Of a DNA stretch of 64,000 nucleotides, positions 1 to 8,307 are shown one piece after another. The notes below the pieces were generated by a model. That model saw only the letters and a program-made list of their open reading frames with translations, did not search any database and was not told the DNA's origin. This stretch comes from Caballeronia fortuita (GTDB lineage Bacteria > Pseudomonadota > Gammaproteobacteria > Burkholderiales > Burkholderiaceae), in NCBI RefSeq assembly GCF_001544835.2, contig NZ_FCNX02000001.1:558001-622000 (forward strand), read 5' to 3'. The position numbers were made by a program, and so were the translations under genes. Position 1 is the stretch's first letter. The number at the start of each line of letters is the position of its first letter.

Positions 1-261
1 GTTCGCGAACGCTTGAAAGATGCTACGACGTTAATCGGTATTGATGCCGGTGTGATGACGGTACTTTGTAGTATTTCCGTCGCTTGTGCTGGTGGGAGCC
101 GGGTGCCGAGTGCTCGGGCGAATTTTTGGGTGGAGGTCGCCGACCCATTGATAGCGGAAATCGAGTCAATACGCGAGATAAGGCCAGACTTGGCCAGGTA
201 CTTGGATGAAGGGCGCGCCTTGGCAGACGCCGCACTTGTCGAGGAGATTATCTTTGAGTGA
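1..261 (+). CDS. 3' end of unidentified gene in the island operon
   Basis: An open frame enters from the left edge and ends at TGA 259-261; 86 codons are visible. I do not recognise the product. The visible part has a central stretch rich in small residues (SISVACAGG) and a charged helical tail ending VEEIIFE. None of the tyrosine recombinase signatures (R-x-x-E, HxxR, GH...Y) is present here. A TTG at 13 could start a short protein, but the frame is open to base 1, so a longer gene cut by the window is likelier. Its stop overlaps the next gene's start in TTGAGTGA, so the two are translationally coupled and this is probably the first known member of the integration operon. Function unknown. 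Confidence 0.5.
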   Translation, partial: VRERLKDATTLIGIDAGVMTVLCSISVACAGGSRVPSARANFWVEVADPLIAEIESIREIRPDLARYLDEGRALADAALVEEIIFE

Positions 262-2356
262 CCTACCTCTTGACATCCAGGCCTTCATAGTGGAACAAGA
301 GCGCTCAAGAGAAGAGCGTTATCGACAGGCCTCGTTCTTGAAAAGCGAATACGAAAATCCAGTCTGGACTTGCGATTTTGGCACAAAAGGGACTTTTGAA
401 ATTGACTGGCGGGTAAAGCTCTCCGATGGCTCGATTCTCACGGAAAGAAAGAGGTTGTGGGATTCATTGCGAATGTTTTTATGCGTTCAAACAAATCCCG
501 ATGCCTCTAGGAAGAGTTTCGAGAAATCCGACGCGAGGTCTTATTATTTAGTCCGACAGGCGATGGATGTAGTGGATTATTTATTGCTTAATGATGCATC
601 GTTGTGCCTCCATAGTTACGGTTTAAACGCCCTAACCGTTTCCGATATGCAGAGAATGCTGGAAGCGTTCGCCAAGTCATCGTCCATAAGAAGTGTTGTT
701 GACTGGTCGTCTCGTTTAGAAAAAACTCTTTACGACGGTATCGCGACTTTAACGTGGGACGATATATGCGGTGCAATGAGTCACAGTCGAAAAATCGCTG
801 AAGTGCATGTACCCGACGAAGACCGAGAGCTGCACTTTGACGAGCGCGAGATTGTCTTTTCGCGGATATGGCTTTGGCGTGAACGTGCCAATAGCTCAGG
901 AAGTTCGAGATGGCCCTATCGGGTTAAGCCAAGTTCTAGGTTCCTTTGCTCGAGGATTTTCGACGGAACAATTGGTCTATGCAAAGCGAAATTTTCTCTT
1001 CCCGAGGAACTATGCTGGGCGCCGAAGGAAAGCTACGTAACCGAGTATCCCCGGGCTTCTGTACAGGCAGAGCGATTTGACATCGAAAACGGGCGGTCGT
1101 TAACGACTATGGAGGACTTCCTTCGGGTTGTGAGACGGCTACGAATGATATCCGTGAAAGGAAACAAGGTTCCTCAAGCCGCTCTTAAAGCACTCAAAGA
1201 TGCGCGAGCAGCAAAGCTGATTTCATCACCGAGAATTGGTCATTTTATTATCCCTGCGGCTCAGCATGTGAAGTTTGCCTTAGATAAGGCAGTTCGTTTT
1301 TTTAAAGAACATGTGCCGCATATCCTTGAGAGCTATGCAGCAGTTGTCTCTGCCTCGTACGCGGCTGGAATGCCGTGCTACAAGTTTGCAACAAGCTCGA
1401 ACGTTCTAAAACATATCGACGATAGAACTCGCCTTTTAGGAGTAAGAGTTTGGCATCTGGCGTTTGATACTTCTGGAACCGGTCGTTTGAGAGACCGGGA
1501 GAAGGTTCGGCCGAGTGCATCCATTTTTTTCGACGCTTTGAGAAACAACGAAGGCCTCGTAGAACTCACGAAAATCGCGTTTGGTGCATGTTTGTTTATC
1601 GTCGGAGCACTTACTGGCCGGCGTCAAGGAGAGCTCGAGGACCTTATCAGCGGCAAATGCATTGACCCAAAAATGCACCGGATGACATTCGAAAATCGGA
1701 AGAGTGGCGCCTCTGGTGTAAGACAAAGCCTAACAAGGCCAATTCCACCGCTTGTTACCGAAGTCATAAATTGCATTCAAAGTTTTCACAAGAAAATGCA
1801 GCTGATCGGGTCGTTCGGTGAGAACGTAAAGATTTTTTCTAGCCCTACTCGGTTTGGAAACTGCGTGATTTCTCAAGTAGCAATGGGTGTACTTCTTGAC
1901 CGTTTTATGGACTACATCGAGTTGCCTGCAAACAACGAGGGGACTCGCTCTTATATTCGTCTTCATCAGCTTAGACGGTTCTTCGTAAGCGACTACTACC
2001 GGCGGCGCGGAGGTACTTTGGGCACGTTATCGTGGTACCTCGGTCATTCGGACCCTCGTCAAGTTGATGCTTACCTGGACATAGATTACGGTCCGTATGA
2101 GCTTGAGCGGTCGCAGGCTCACGTCGCAGTTGAGAGCCTTCAAATGTATGACAACAGTCCGTATGAAAGGCTTAGAGACCTGATTGAGGAAAAATTCGGA
2201 ACTAGGGCTGCCGTTATCGACGAGGCCGACGCCGTTGAAGCATTCTTGATTTCTAAGCGACACGATTCAAAATTTAGAATTATCAACGACGTGCTTGAGT
2301 TCAAAGGAGTTGGAACCTTAAGGGCTCATTTAATATTGGAGGGTAAAAGTGGATGA
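254..2356 (+). CDS. Large tyrosine recombinase/integrase (700 aa)
   Basis: Site-specific DNA recombinase, probably catalysing insertion and excision of the island. The C-terminal catalytic domain has the complete set: R457 in TGRRQGEL, K483 in the beta-hairpin ENRKSG, H571 and R574 in HQLRR, H598 in LGHSD and nucleophile Y607 in DAYLD. The N-terminal 440 residues are much longer than in phage integrases and presumably hold arm- and core-binding domains. I prefer TTG 254: GAGGAG lies at 241-246, seven bases upstream, and the TTGAGTGA overlap with the previous stop is a typical coupling. An ATG at 206 would add 16 residues but overlaps the upstream gene by 56 bases. The next gene begins inside its last codons (GTG 2349). 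Recognition as a tyrosine recombinase is firm; the subfamily is not. Confidence 0.88.
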   Translation: MSDLPLDIQAFIVEQERSREERYRQASFLKSEYENPVWTCDFGTKGTFEIDWRVKLSDGSILTERKRLWDSLRMFLCVQTNPDASRKSFEKSDARSYYLVRQAMDVVDYLLLNDASLCLHSYGLNALTVSDMQRMLEAFAKSSSIRSVVDWSSRLEKTLYDGIATLTWDDICGAMSHSRKIAEVHVPDEDRELHFDEREIVFSRIWLWRERANSSGSSRWPYRVKPSSRFLCSRIFDGTIGLCKAKFSLPEELCWAPKESYVTEYPRASVQAERFDIENGRSLTTMEDFLRVVRRLRMISVKGNKVPQAALKALKDARAAKLISSPRIGHFIIPAAQHVKFALDKAVRFFKEHVPHILESYAAVVSASYAAGMPCYKFATSSNVLKHIDDRTRLLGVRVWHLAFDTSGTGRLRDREKVRPSASIFFDALRNNEGLVELTKIAFGACLFIVGALTGRRQGELEDLISGKCIDPKMHRMTFENRKSGASGVRQSLTRPIPPLVTEVINCIQSFHKKMQLIGSFGENVKIFSSPTRFGNCVISQVAMGVLLDRFMDYIELPANNEGTRSYIRLHQLRRFFVSDYYRRRGGTLGTLSWYLGHSDPRQVDAYLDIDYGPYELERSQAHVAVESLQMYDNSPYERLRDLIEEKFGTRAAVIDEADAVEAFLISKRHDSKFRIINDVLEFKGVGTLRAHLILEGKSG

Positions 2357-2924
2357 TTTGGAAAGTTTGATACCGTCCATAGTCGCTGAGACCACGTCAA
2401 CTAAGCGCCTTCTATTGCTGCTGCAAATCGCGGCTCAGCATCCTAGTCTGTTTGCAACGAGGGAGGCTTTGCGTAAATCCGTCGTGTCACAAGGAGCGTT
2501 GGCACGATTTGGCGATGAATCACTCAATATCAGCCCTTGCAGTTTGAATACGCTCAAGGCACATGCACGTGCCGAACTTGGTGGAGGATGGGCAGCCTTA
2601 GAGCACGCCAGACACTCTGCTCAGTTTGCGCTCACTGAACGCCTAGCGAATGAGCACGGAGAAGTGACACCTGGTCGTGGGACGAAGGCGGAACTCGAGA
2701 ATAAGCTGGCACGTCTTACTCATCGTTGTGAACAACTCAAGAGTGATAACTGGCAACTCGTGAAAGCGGTACGACGCCTTTTGAGCAACGCGGAGAGCAT
2801 TATCGAGCAATTTCCGAACGATGCGGTCGCTAAACAAGTGAAGACCGAGCGCGCGGAGATTTTGGCTATGTTTAGTTTTCTAAAGCAGCCACTGGTGGTG
2901 CACGATGAGTCGAAAAAAGAATAG
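2349..2924 (+). CDS. Small coiled-coil accessory protein of the recombinase module (191 aa)
   Basis: No enzyme motif is visible. The N-terminal half is helical and contains a conserved-looking segment (NTLKAHARAELGGGW). The C-terminal half is a long charged helix with heptad character (about residues 110-165, AELENKLARLTHRCEQLK), predicting a coiled coil. The position between two tyrosine recombinases and the size recall the small partners TnpC of Tn554 and GmtX of Gamma-Mobile-Trio islands, which are thought to assist recombination; this is inference from context. GTG 2349 is preceded by GGAGGG (2338-2343) and overlaps the upstream stop in GTGGATGA. Its own end overlaps the following ATG (2905) by 20 bases, so all three genes are translationally coupled. 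Confidence 0.75.
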   Translation: MDDLESLIPSIVAETTSTKRLLLLLQIAAQHPSLFATREALRKSVVSQGALARFGDESLNISPCSLNTLKAHARAELGGGWAALEHARHSAQFALTERLANEHGEVTPGRGTKAELENKLARLTHRCEQLKSDNWQLVKAVRRLLSNAESIIEQFPNDAVAKQVKTERAEILAMFSFLKQPLVVHDESKKE

Positions 2925-4356
2925 CGTTACCACGCACGATAAGGAGCTAGTGGTAAAACTCAAGGGGCATGTTGAGTATTTCTCCCATTTGAACCTCGAC
3001 AATGAGCCTGTTTTTGGTGATGCGGTAAACCACTCGATTTTGAATTGGCCTGATGGCCGCTTGTGCTTCCCCGTAACAGCCTTTCTTCAACAACAAGCGG
3101 AGACTAGTTGTTCCACTGCAATCGATGGAAGCACGGTGAGGACAAAAGCATATCACCTGTCTCACCTGGTCAGATTCTGTTACAAGAGTCAAACTGACTT
3201 CGCGGATTTGACAAACGCTCAGATGATGCTGTTTAGCAATAATATGCTTGTTGAAAGAAAGATTCCCGGCCACCTAGATAGTGCAAAAGTGCGCAATGGC
3301 TCGGTTCCTTTCGAAATTTGCCGCGATTGCCTTGATTTTTTAGAGTATATCGGTGAGATACATGGGATGCCGAACTTCGTTTCCAAAAACGGGCAAATTA
3401 GGGCGGAGCGGGTAACTAAAACGCACACTAATCCTACTACAGGCCTTTCGATAACTTATCGTTCATGGGTTAGCGAAATTCTGCCTGAACGGGGTGAGGT
3501 CCGCACTCGCCAAGCAATAAGCGATGAAGTTCGATTGAAATTAACATCAGCAGTGCCGCTTGTTATCGATGATGGATACTTTGATATCTATCGAAAGCGT
3601 AGATTGCACGTGAGTTTGAGGTTATTGAGAATTCTCGGCTGTCGGCGCACGGAGTTGGTGCTTCTTAAAGTGGCTGATTTCGAGTGCGCTGCAAGGATGC
3701 TGAAGCCTAAGATAGAGGTTGTAACGTTAAAACATAAGAAAACAGAGACCAGATTTGTTGAGATAAATCAGGTAGATATTAGAGAGGTTCTCAACTTCGC
3801 AAAAATTTTTAGGTCGGCGGTAATCGAAGCGACATGCGGTAAAGCCAACGATGATGGCTATCTGCTGATAAGTTCGCGGAGCGGAAGGAAGCTTAAAGGG
3901 AATACTGTCACACAGCTCTTAGGTGAGTTGAGGTCAGCCGCCGACGTGCCAGAGCAAGCCTGCGCCCACATGTTTCGAAATCTTTTCATCGTAGAGCGGT
4001 TGTGCATATTGATGGAGCACCATCAAATTTTGAACAAGGACGCGTTCAAAAGAGCGCTTATAGACCAGCACACTTTGCTCAAAGAGGTAATGAAAGAGAC
4101 AGGGCAAACAAGCATGCAAACTGTCCTTCGATATTTGGAGGGCGCGGAAGCCAAGTTAGCCAAACTAGACGCGACAAAGATGAGCGTCCGTGCTGACTTG
4201 CTCGAGCAGTCGTTGCAGCGTGCTCAGGAGCAACACAAACTGCGATTGTTGGAAGGCGTGTCCGAATTGGTCTCGTTACGAATTTTGCAGGATGCAGTCG
4301 ACGCTGCACGGCAGGAGGCGAGCGATCTTGCGCGGTCTGCCGGTCGAACGAAGTAA
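2905..4356 (+). CDS. Tyrosine recombinase (483 aa) with Gln in place of the catalytic His
   Basis: Second tyrosine recombinase of the module. An N-terminal SAM-like core-binding region (about residues 60-180) precedes the catalytic domain: R247 in LGCRRTEL, lysines 278-279 in LKHKKTET, H355 and R358 in HMFR, and nucleophile Y410 in LRYLE. The usual GH before the tyrosine reads GQ (Q401), so one general-acid/base position is substituted, while the nine-residue spacing to Tyr matches the first recombinase. After the tyrosine comes an unusual 70-residue, Arg/Gln/Leu-rich helical tail, probably a coiled coil. The ATG at 2905 overlaps the 3' end of the small gene. It may act as a heteromeric partner of the 700-aa recombinase. 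About 140 bases separate its stop from the comM junction. Confidence 0.88.
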   Translation: MSRKKNSVTTHDKELVVKLKGHVEYFSHLNLDNEPVFGDAVNHSILNWPDGRLCFPVTAFLQQQAETSCSTAIDGSTVRTKAYHLSHLVRFCYKSQTDFADLTNAQMMLFSNNMLVERKIPGHLDSAKVRNGSVPFEICRDCLDFLEYIGEIHGMPNFVSKNGQIRAERVTKTHTNPTTGLSITYRSWVSEILPERGEVRTRQAISDEVRLKLTSAVPLVIDDGYFDIYRKRRLHVSLRLLRILGCRRTELVLLKVADFECAARMLKPKIEVVTLKHKKTETRFVEINQVDIREVLNFAKIFRSAVIEATCGKANDDGYLLISSRSGRKLKGNTVTQLLGELRSAADVPEQACAHMFRNLFIVERLCILMEHHQILNKDAFKRALIDQHTLLKEVMKETGQTSMQTVLRYLEGAEAKLAKLDATKMSVRADLLEQSLQRAQEQHKLRLLEGVSELVSLRILQDAVDAARQEASDLARSAGRTK

Positions 4357-4392
4357 GCGTCGTATCGTGAAGATTTTGCGGTCAATGCGGCA

Positions 4393-4437
4393 TGACAGTT
4401 GTCAGTCGATTTTGCGCTGTGGATAACCTTAATTAAG
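4393..4437. repeat. Cluster of small palindromes near the island end
   Basis: Between the last recombinase gene and the comM junction lie TGACA-GT-TGTCA (4393-4404), TGTGGATAA (4418-4426, identical to the complement of the E. coli DnaA box) and the perfect palindrome CTTAATTAAG (4428-4437). Such motifs are common in the subterminal regions of integrative elements, where recombinase arm sites or host factors bind. No function can be read from sequence alone. Confidence 0.4.
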
Positions 4438-4446
4438 TAAGATAAA

Positions 4447-5442
4447 TCAATGGGCTAGAAGAATTTTGACAAGTACCGTTAAAAGCGAAGCAATAAATTC
4501 GTCCAGGAACAAGACGCCGAGATGCGCGAGCGTGATTTCGCCCGGCTGCGGCGGATTGCGCCCGCCGACGAGCGCCGCCGAACTCGACGAATGATGCGGC
4601 GCGCGAAACGGCCGTCGACGCCAGTGCTCGGGCGTGAAGCCGATCGAGCTCGCCGATAGGATCGCAGCTGAGGTCAGCGCTTCGTCGTCGTTCATCGGCG
4701 GAAGAAGGCCCGGCAGACGCGCCGCGAGCATCGACTTGCCCGCGCCGGGCGGCCCGACCATCAGCAGATGATGCCCGCCCGCCGCCGCCACTTCGAGCGC
4801 ACGGCGCGCGGCGGGATGGCCGATCACGTCGGCGAGATCGGCGCACGGCGCGGCGACCGGAGGAAGCGGGGCAGCGTGCATCGGGCGCAAACGCGCCTCG
4901 GGGATGCCGTTCAGATGCGCGCAAAGCGTGGGTAGATCCGCCGCGCCGAAGACCTCGATGCCTGGAACCAGCGCCGCTTCCGCCGCGCTCGCGAGCGGCA
5001 CGTATATTTCGGGGATTCGCGCGGCGGCATCGCGCATCGAAGCGTAATGGCGTGCCGCGCCGCAGACCATCGCGAACGCGCCGCGCATCGGACGCAGCGC
5101 GCCGGTCAGCGACAGTTCGCCCGCGAATTCTCGATGTTCGAGCGACTCGGACGGAATCTGTCCGCTCGCCGCGAGAATGCCGAGCGCGATCGGCAGATCG
5201 AAGCGGCCGGTTTCCTTTGGCAGATCGGCGGGTGCGAGATTGACGGTGATCCGCCGGACGGGGAAATCGAAGCCGCAGTTCTGCAGCGCGGCGCGCACGC
5301 GTTCGCGGCTTTCGCGGACTTCGAGATCGGGCAGGCCGACGATGGAAAACGACGGCAACCCGTTGGCGAGATGGACTTCGACGACGACTTCGGGCGCGCG
5401 CCCAGGAGCGGGCGCGCGGCTGCGTACCACGGCAAGCGACAT
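4447..5442 (-). pseudogene. comM: comM (yifB), 5' part only, interrupted by the island
   Basis: ComM is a hexameric AAA+ helicase of the Mg-chelatase-like family that promotes branch migration during natural transformation. Intact proteins are about 500 residues. Here 315 native residues remain: the N-terminal LonC-like domain (about 1-170) and the AAA+ start with Walker A GPPGAGKS. The match ends inside Walker B, at GVLFLDE; the next codons are island sequence and give a 16-residue foreign tail before TGA 4447-4449. The normal continuation (LPEF...) is missing and must lie left of the island. The start ATG 5440-5442 follows AGGTGAA. Without Walker B completion, sensor motifs and C-terminus the product should be inactive. 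Only precise excision would restore it. Confidence 0.9.
4464..4484. repeat. Near-perfect inverted repeat, candidate recombinase core site
   Basis: TTTTGAC (4464-4470) and GTTAAAA (4478-4484) are inverted copies with one mismatch, separated by seven bases (AAGTACC). This geometry, two short inverted arms around a 6-8 bp crossover, is typical of tyrosine recombinase core sites. It lies 14 bases inside the point where ComM homology stops, so it could be a recombinase-binding site at the element end rather than the crossover itself. Its partner at the left end is outside the window. Confidence 0.35.
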
Positions 5443-5533
5443 GATTTCACCTGAAACGGCGCGCGGACCGCGCCGGCAATAAAACTAGAAACTCACGGCT
5501 CGCTAGCCGAGGTATGCATAGAGCGTTGGCTCG

Positions 5534-5797
5534 TTAGTCCTGCGCGGCGGCGCTTCCGCCCGCGAGACGCTGCTCCAGTTGCGCGACGCGCTTTTCGAGT
5601 TCTTCGAGACGCGCGCGCGTGCGTACGAGCACTTGCGTTTGCGTGTCGAATTCCTCGCGCGTCACGAGATCGAGCTTCGAAAAGCCTTGCGAGAGCATCG
5701 CCTTCATATTCCGTTCGACGTCTTTCGCGGGCGAATTCTTGAAGAGATCGCTCATCTTTTGCTGCAAATCGTTGAAAACGTCGTTGGGCTGCTTCAT
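5534..5797 (-). CDS. ubiK: UbiK-type ubiquinone biosynthesis accessory factor (87 aa)
   Basis: Small protein of the BMFP/YqiC family, an accessory factor for aerobic ubiquinone synthesis that associates with UbiJ and membranes in enterobacteria. The sequence has the family layout: an amphipathic N-terminus (NDVFNDLQQKMSDLF), the conserved stretch LVTREEFD at about residues 44-51, and a C-terminal coiled coil (ARLEELEKRVAQLEQRL). Length matches the family. I start it at MKQPNDVF (ATG 5795-5797), which has GGGAGAAA upstream; a longer frame reaching 5911 lacks support. It stands alone, upstream of the interrupted comM on the same strand, and its promoter shares the intergenic region with glnK. 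In the comM-ubiK order, comM transcription may depend on this promoter. Confidence 0.85.
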   Translation of the reverse strand: MKQPNDVFNDLQQKMSDLFKNSPAKDVERNMKAMLSQGFSKLDLVTREEFDTQTQVLVRTRARLEELEKRVAQLEQRLAGGSAAAQD

Positions 5798-6102
5798 CGT
5801 TTCTCCCTTCTTGCACAAATAAAGTGCATTCATTGTTAGGTCAGTGCCCCGAATTATCGAATGTTCGATATTGGTGCGCGCCGCCGATTGCGCCAACGCG
5901 CCACGAGGCACCTCTGAGGCGCCGCGATTTTAGCGCCGCCGCGCGCTCGCGTTGTCCGCCCGCGCCCCTTTTTGCGGGACCTTGAGACCACTCTAGCAAT
6001 GAACCTACCCCGGCGCCAGCACGCGCGCCGCGCGTTGGCCGTTCGGCAGACCCTTCGCACGAAGGTTTCGCAAAATCGCGCGAACCCGCGTGAATACTCG
6101 CA

Positions 6103-6118
6103 TGGCATATGAGTTGCA
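6103..6118 (+). promoter_or_regulatory. Sigma-54 (-24/-12) promoter of glnK-amtB
   Basis: TGGCAT (6103-6108), a 5-base spacer and TTGCA (6114-6118) match the RpoN consensus TGGCAC-N5-TTGCA with one mismatch. The GG and GC pairs are exactly ten bases apart, as RpoN requires. It lies 72 bases upstream of the glnK ATG, implying transcription from about 6130 and NtrC activation under nitrogen limitation, as known for glnK-amtB in proteobacteria. The rest of the 393-base intergenic region (5798-6190) must hold NtrC sites and the divergent ubiK promoter; I did not find a clear NtrC palindrome. Confidence 0.8.
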
Positions 6119-6121
6119 TAA

Positions 6122-6529
<408 letters not shown>

Positions 6530-6560
6530 CAAGAAATTGGCGATAAGAGGAACCAGAAGA

Positions 6561-8030
6561 ATGCGTAACTTTTTGATGTCACTGTTGGTGGCGGGCGCGC
6601 TGATCGGCGCGAATGCCGGCACCGCTCTCGCTCAGGATGCGTCCGCGCCGGCCGCTGCCTCGGCACCCGCTGCAAGCGCGCCGGAAAGCGCAAACACCGC
6701 GATGGCTTCGTCGGCTCAGGCTGCGTCGGCGGCAGAAGCTGCGTCCGGCGCATCCGCCGCATCCGATGCCGCGCCCGCCGCACCGACCGAGCCGGTCATG
6801 GTCGATTCATCGAAGATCAGCTCTGGCGACACCGCGTGGATGCTGACTTCCGTCGCACTCGTGCTGTTCATGACGATTCCGGGCCTCGCGCTCTTCTACG
6901 CCGGCATGGTCCGCAAGAAAAACGTGCTCGCGACCGTCATGCAGAGCTTCGCGATCTGCTGTCTCGTGACGATCCTCTGGACGATCGTCGGCTACAGCAT
7001 CGCGTTCACGCCGGGCGGATCGTTCCTCGGCAGCTTCTCGCGCGTGTTCCTGCACGGCATGGCCTACATCAAGGGCGACAAGGCGACGACGCTCACCGTG
7101 AGCCATCTGGCCGTGACGATTCCCGAGTCCGTGTACTTCGCGTTCCAGCTGACGTTCGCGATCATCACGCCGGCGCTCATCACCGGCGCGTTCGCAGATC
7201 GCATGAAGTTTTCGGCGATGCTCGTATTCATGGGGCTGTGGTCGCTGATCGTCTACTCGCCGATCGCACACATGGTCTGGGAACCGACCGGCTGGCTCGC
7301 ATCGGCGGGCGTGCTCGACTTCGCGGGCGGTACGGTGGTTCACATCAACGCCGGTATCGCGGGTCTGATGTGCTGTCTGGTGCTGGGCAAGCGCGTCGGT
7401 TACGGCCGCGAAGTGATGGCGCCGCACAACCTCGTGCTCTCGCTGATCGGCGCATCGATGCTGTGGGTGGGCTGGTTCGGCTTCAACGCGGGTTCGGCGG
7501 TCGCGGCTGACGGCCGTGCCGGCTTCGCGATGCTCACGACGCAGATCGCCACCGCGTTCGCCGCATTCGGCTGGATGTTCGCGGAGTGGATCACGAAGGG
7601 CAAGCCGTCGGTGCTCGGCATCATCTCGGGCGCGGTCGCGGGTCTGGTGGCGGTGACGCCGGCATCGGGCTTCGTCGGCGTGACGGGCGCGATCGTGATC
7701 GGCATCGTAGCGGGCGTGGTCTGCTTCTGGTCGGCGACGTGGCTCAAGCACAAGTTCAACTACGACGACTCGCTCGACGCGTTCGGCGTGCACGGCGTAG
7801 GCGGGATCATCGGCGCGCTGCTGACGGGCGTGTTCGCGGTGAAGGACATCGGCGGTTTCGACGGCAGCGTGCTCGTGCAGGCAAAGGGCGTGCTCGTTAC
7901 GCTGGTCTACAGCGGCGTCGTCAGCTTCGTGTTGCTGAAGATCATCGACATGACCATGGGCTTGCGCGTGACGGAAGAGCAGGAACGCGAAGGTCTCGAC
8001 GTCACGCTGCACGGCGAACACGTCGAGTAA
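6561..8030 (+). CDS. amtB: Ammonium transporter AmtB
   Basis: Inner-membrane ammonium/ammonia channel (489 aa). A cleavable signal sequence (about residues 1-25, ending GTALAQ) is followed by an Ala/Ser-rich low-complexity periplasmic segment (to about residue 85), unusually long compared with E. coli but common in Burkholderiaceae. Eleven hydrophobic segments follow, with the family's conserved elements: the FYAGMVRKKN segment near the start, the pore region AGGTVVHINAG with the first twin histidine, and FGVHGVGG with the second. Gene order glnK-amtB with 31 bases between them indicates one operon and PII-gated transport. A rho-independent terminator follows at 8100-8126. Confidence 0.95.
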   Translation: MRNFLMSLLVAGALIGANAGTALAQDASAPAAASAPAASAPESANTAMASSAQAASAAEAASGASAASDAAPAAPTEPVMVDSSKISSGDTAWMLTSVALVLFMTIPGLALFYAGMVRKKNVLATVMQSFAICCLVTILWTIVGYSIAFTPGGSFLGSFSRVFLHGMAYIKGDKATTLTVSHLAVTIPESVYFAFQLTFAIITPALITGAFADRMKFSAMLVFMGLWSLIVYSPIAHMVWEPTGWLASAGVLDFAGGTVVHINAGIAGLMCCLVLGKRVGYGREVMAPHNLVLSLIGASMLWVGWFGFNAGSAVAADGRAGFAMLTTQIATAFAAFGWMFAEWITKGKPSVLGIISGAVAGLVAVTPASGFVGVTGAIVIGIVAGVVCFWSATWLKHKFNYDDSLDAFGVHGVGGIIGALLTGVFAVKDIGGFDGSVLVQAKGVLVTLVYSGVVSFVLLKIIDMTMGLRVTEEQEREGLDVTLHGEHVE

Positions 8031-8099
8031 GTCTCACGCGGCACATGGCGCGCCGCGAGAGGGCGCGCCGTGTGTGTAAAGAACGAGCGCAGCTACTTT

Positions 8100-8126
8100 G
8101 CCCGCCTTCACGGCGGGCATTTTTTT
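8100..8126 (+). terminator. Rho-independent terminator after amtB
   Basis: GCCCGCC (8100-8106) pairs with GGCGGGC (8112-8118) around a five-base loop, followed by a run of seven T (8120-8126). This closes the glnK-amtB transcript. Confidence 0.9.
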
Positions 8127-8307
8127 GGCCGCTTCACGTTCGTCATGTTTTCGTCCAGCGAAGACGCGCGGTGTATCGGACCGATAGGCGGAAAAGAGCA
8201 CAGAAGGTCGCGCGGCGCGGGCCGAAACCCTTGCCAATTGGCGGTTCATACCCAATTAGGCAAAGCAATTGCTCTACAATCTTTTCTCTTCCGTCCGCGA
8301 GTAATAC

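Larger units (their letters stand above)
1..4497 (+). mobile_element. Right end of genomic island inserted in comM, carrying a recombinase trio module
   Basis: The sequence from the left edge to about 4497 is visibly poorer in G+C than the flanking chromosome and its codon use is mixed rather than GC-ending. It encodes two full-length tyrosine recombinases with a small coiled-coil protein between them, in one overlapping operon that points toward the junction. Chromosomal homology (ComM) resumes at 4498 on the minus strand. The left end and any cargo are outside the window. Known comparators are recombinase-trio modules: Tn554 TnpA/B/C, RIT elements, and the Gamma-Mobile-Trio (GmtX/Y/Z). The layout of two large recombinases and one small partner fits such systems, but I cannot assign a family without a search. 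AbaR-type Tn7-like islands also use comM as target, but no Tn7 (tni/tns) genes are visible here. Confidence 0.85.

Noticed and set aside
4418..4426. Replication origin of the island based on a DnaA box
   Set aside because: A single nonamer is not enough; no further boxes, AT-rich unwinding region or initiator gene is visible, so it is only listed as an observation.
1..4497. AbaR-like Tn7-family island in comM
   Set aside because: AbaR islands also use comM, but the genes here are tyrosine recombinases, and no DDE transposase or Tn7 ATPase is visible.
1..4497. Prophage
   Set aside because: No phage structural, lysis or repressor gene is visible; the recombinases are larger than phage integrases and paired with a third protein.
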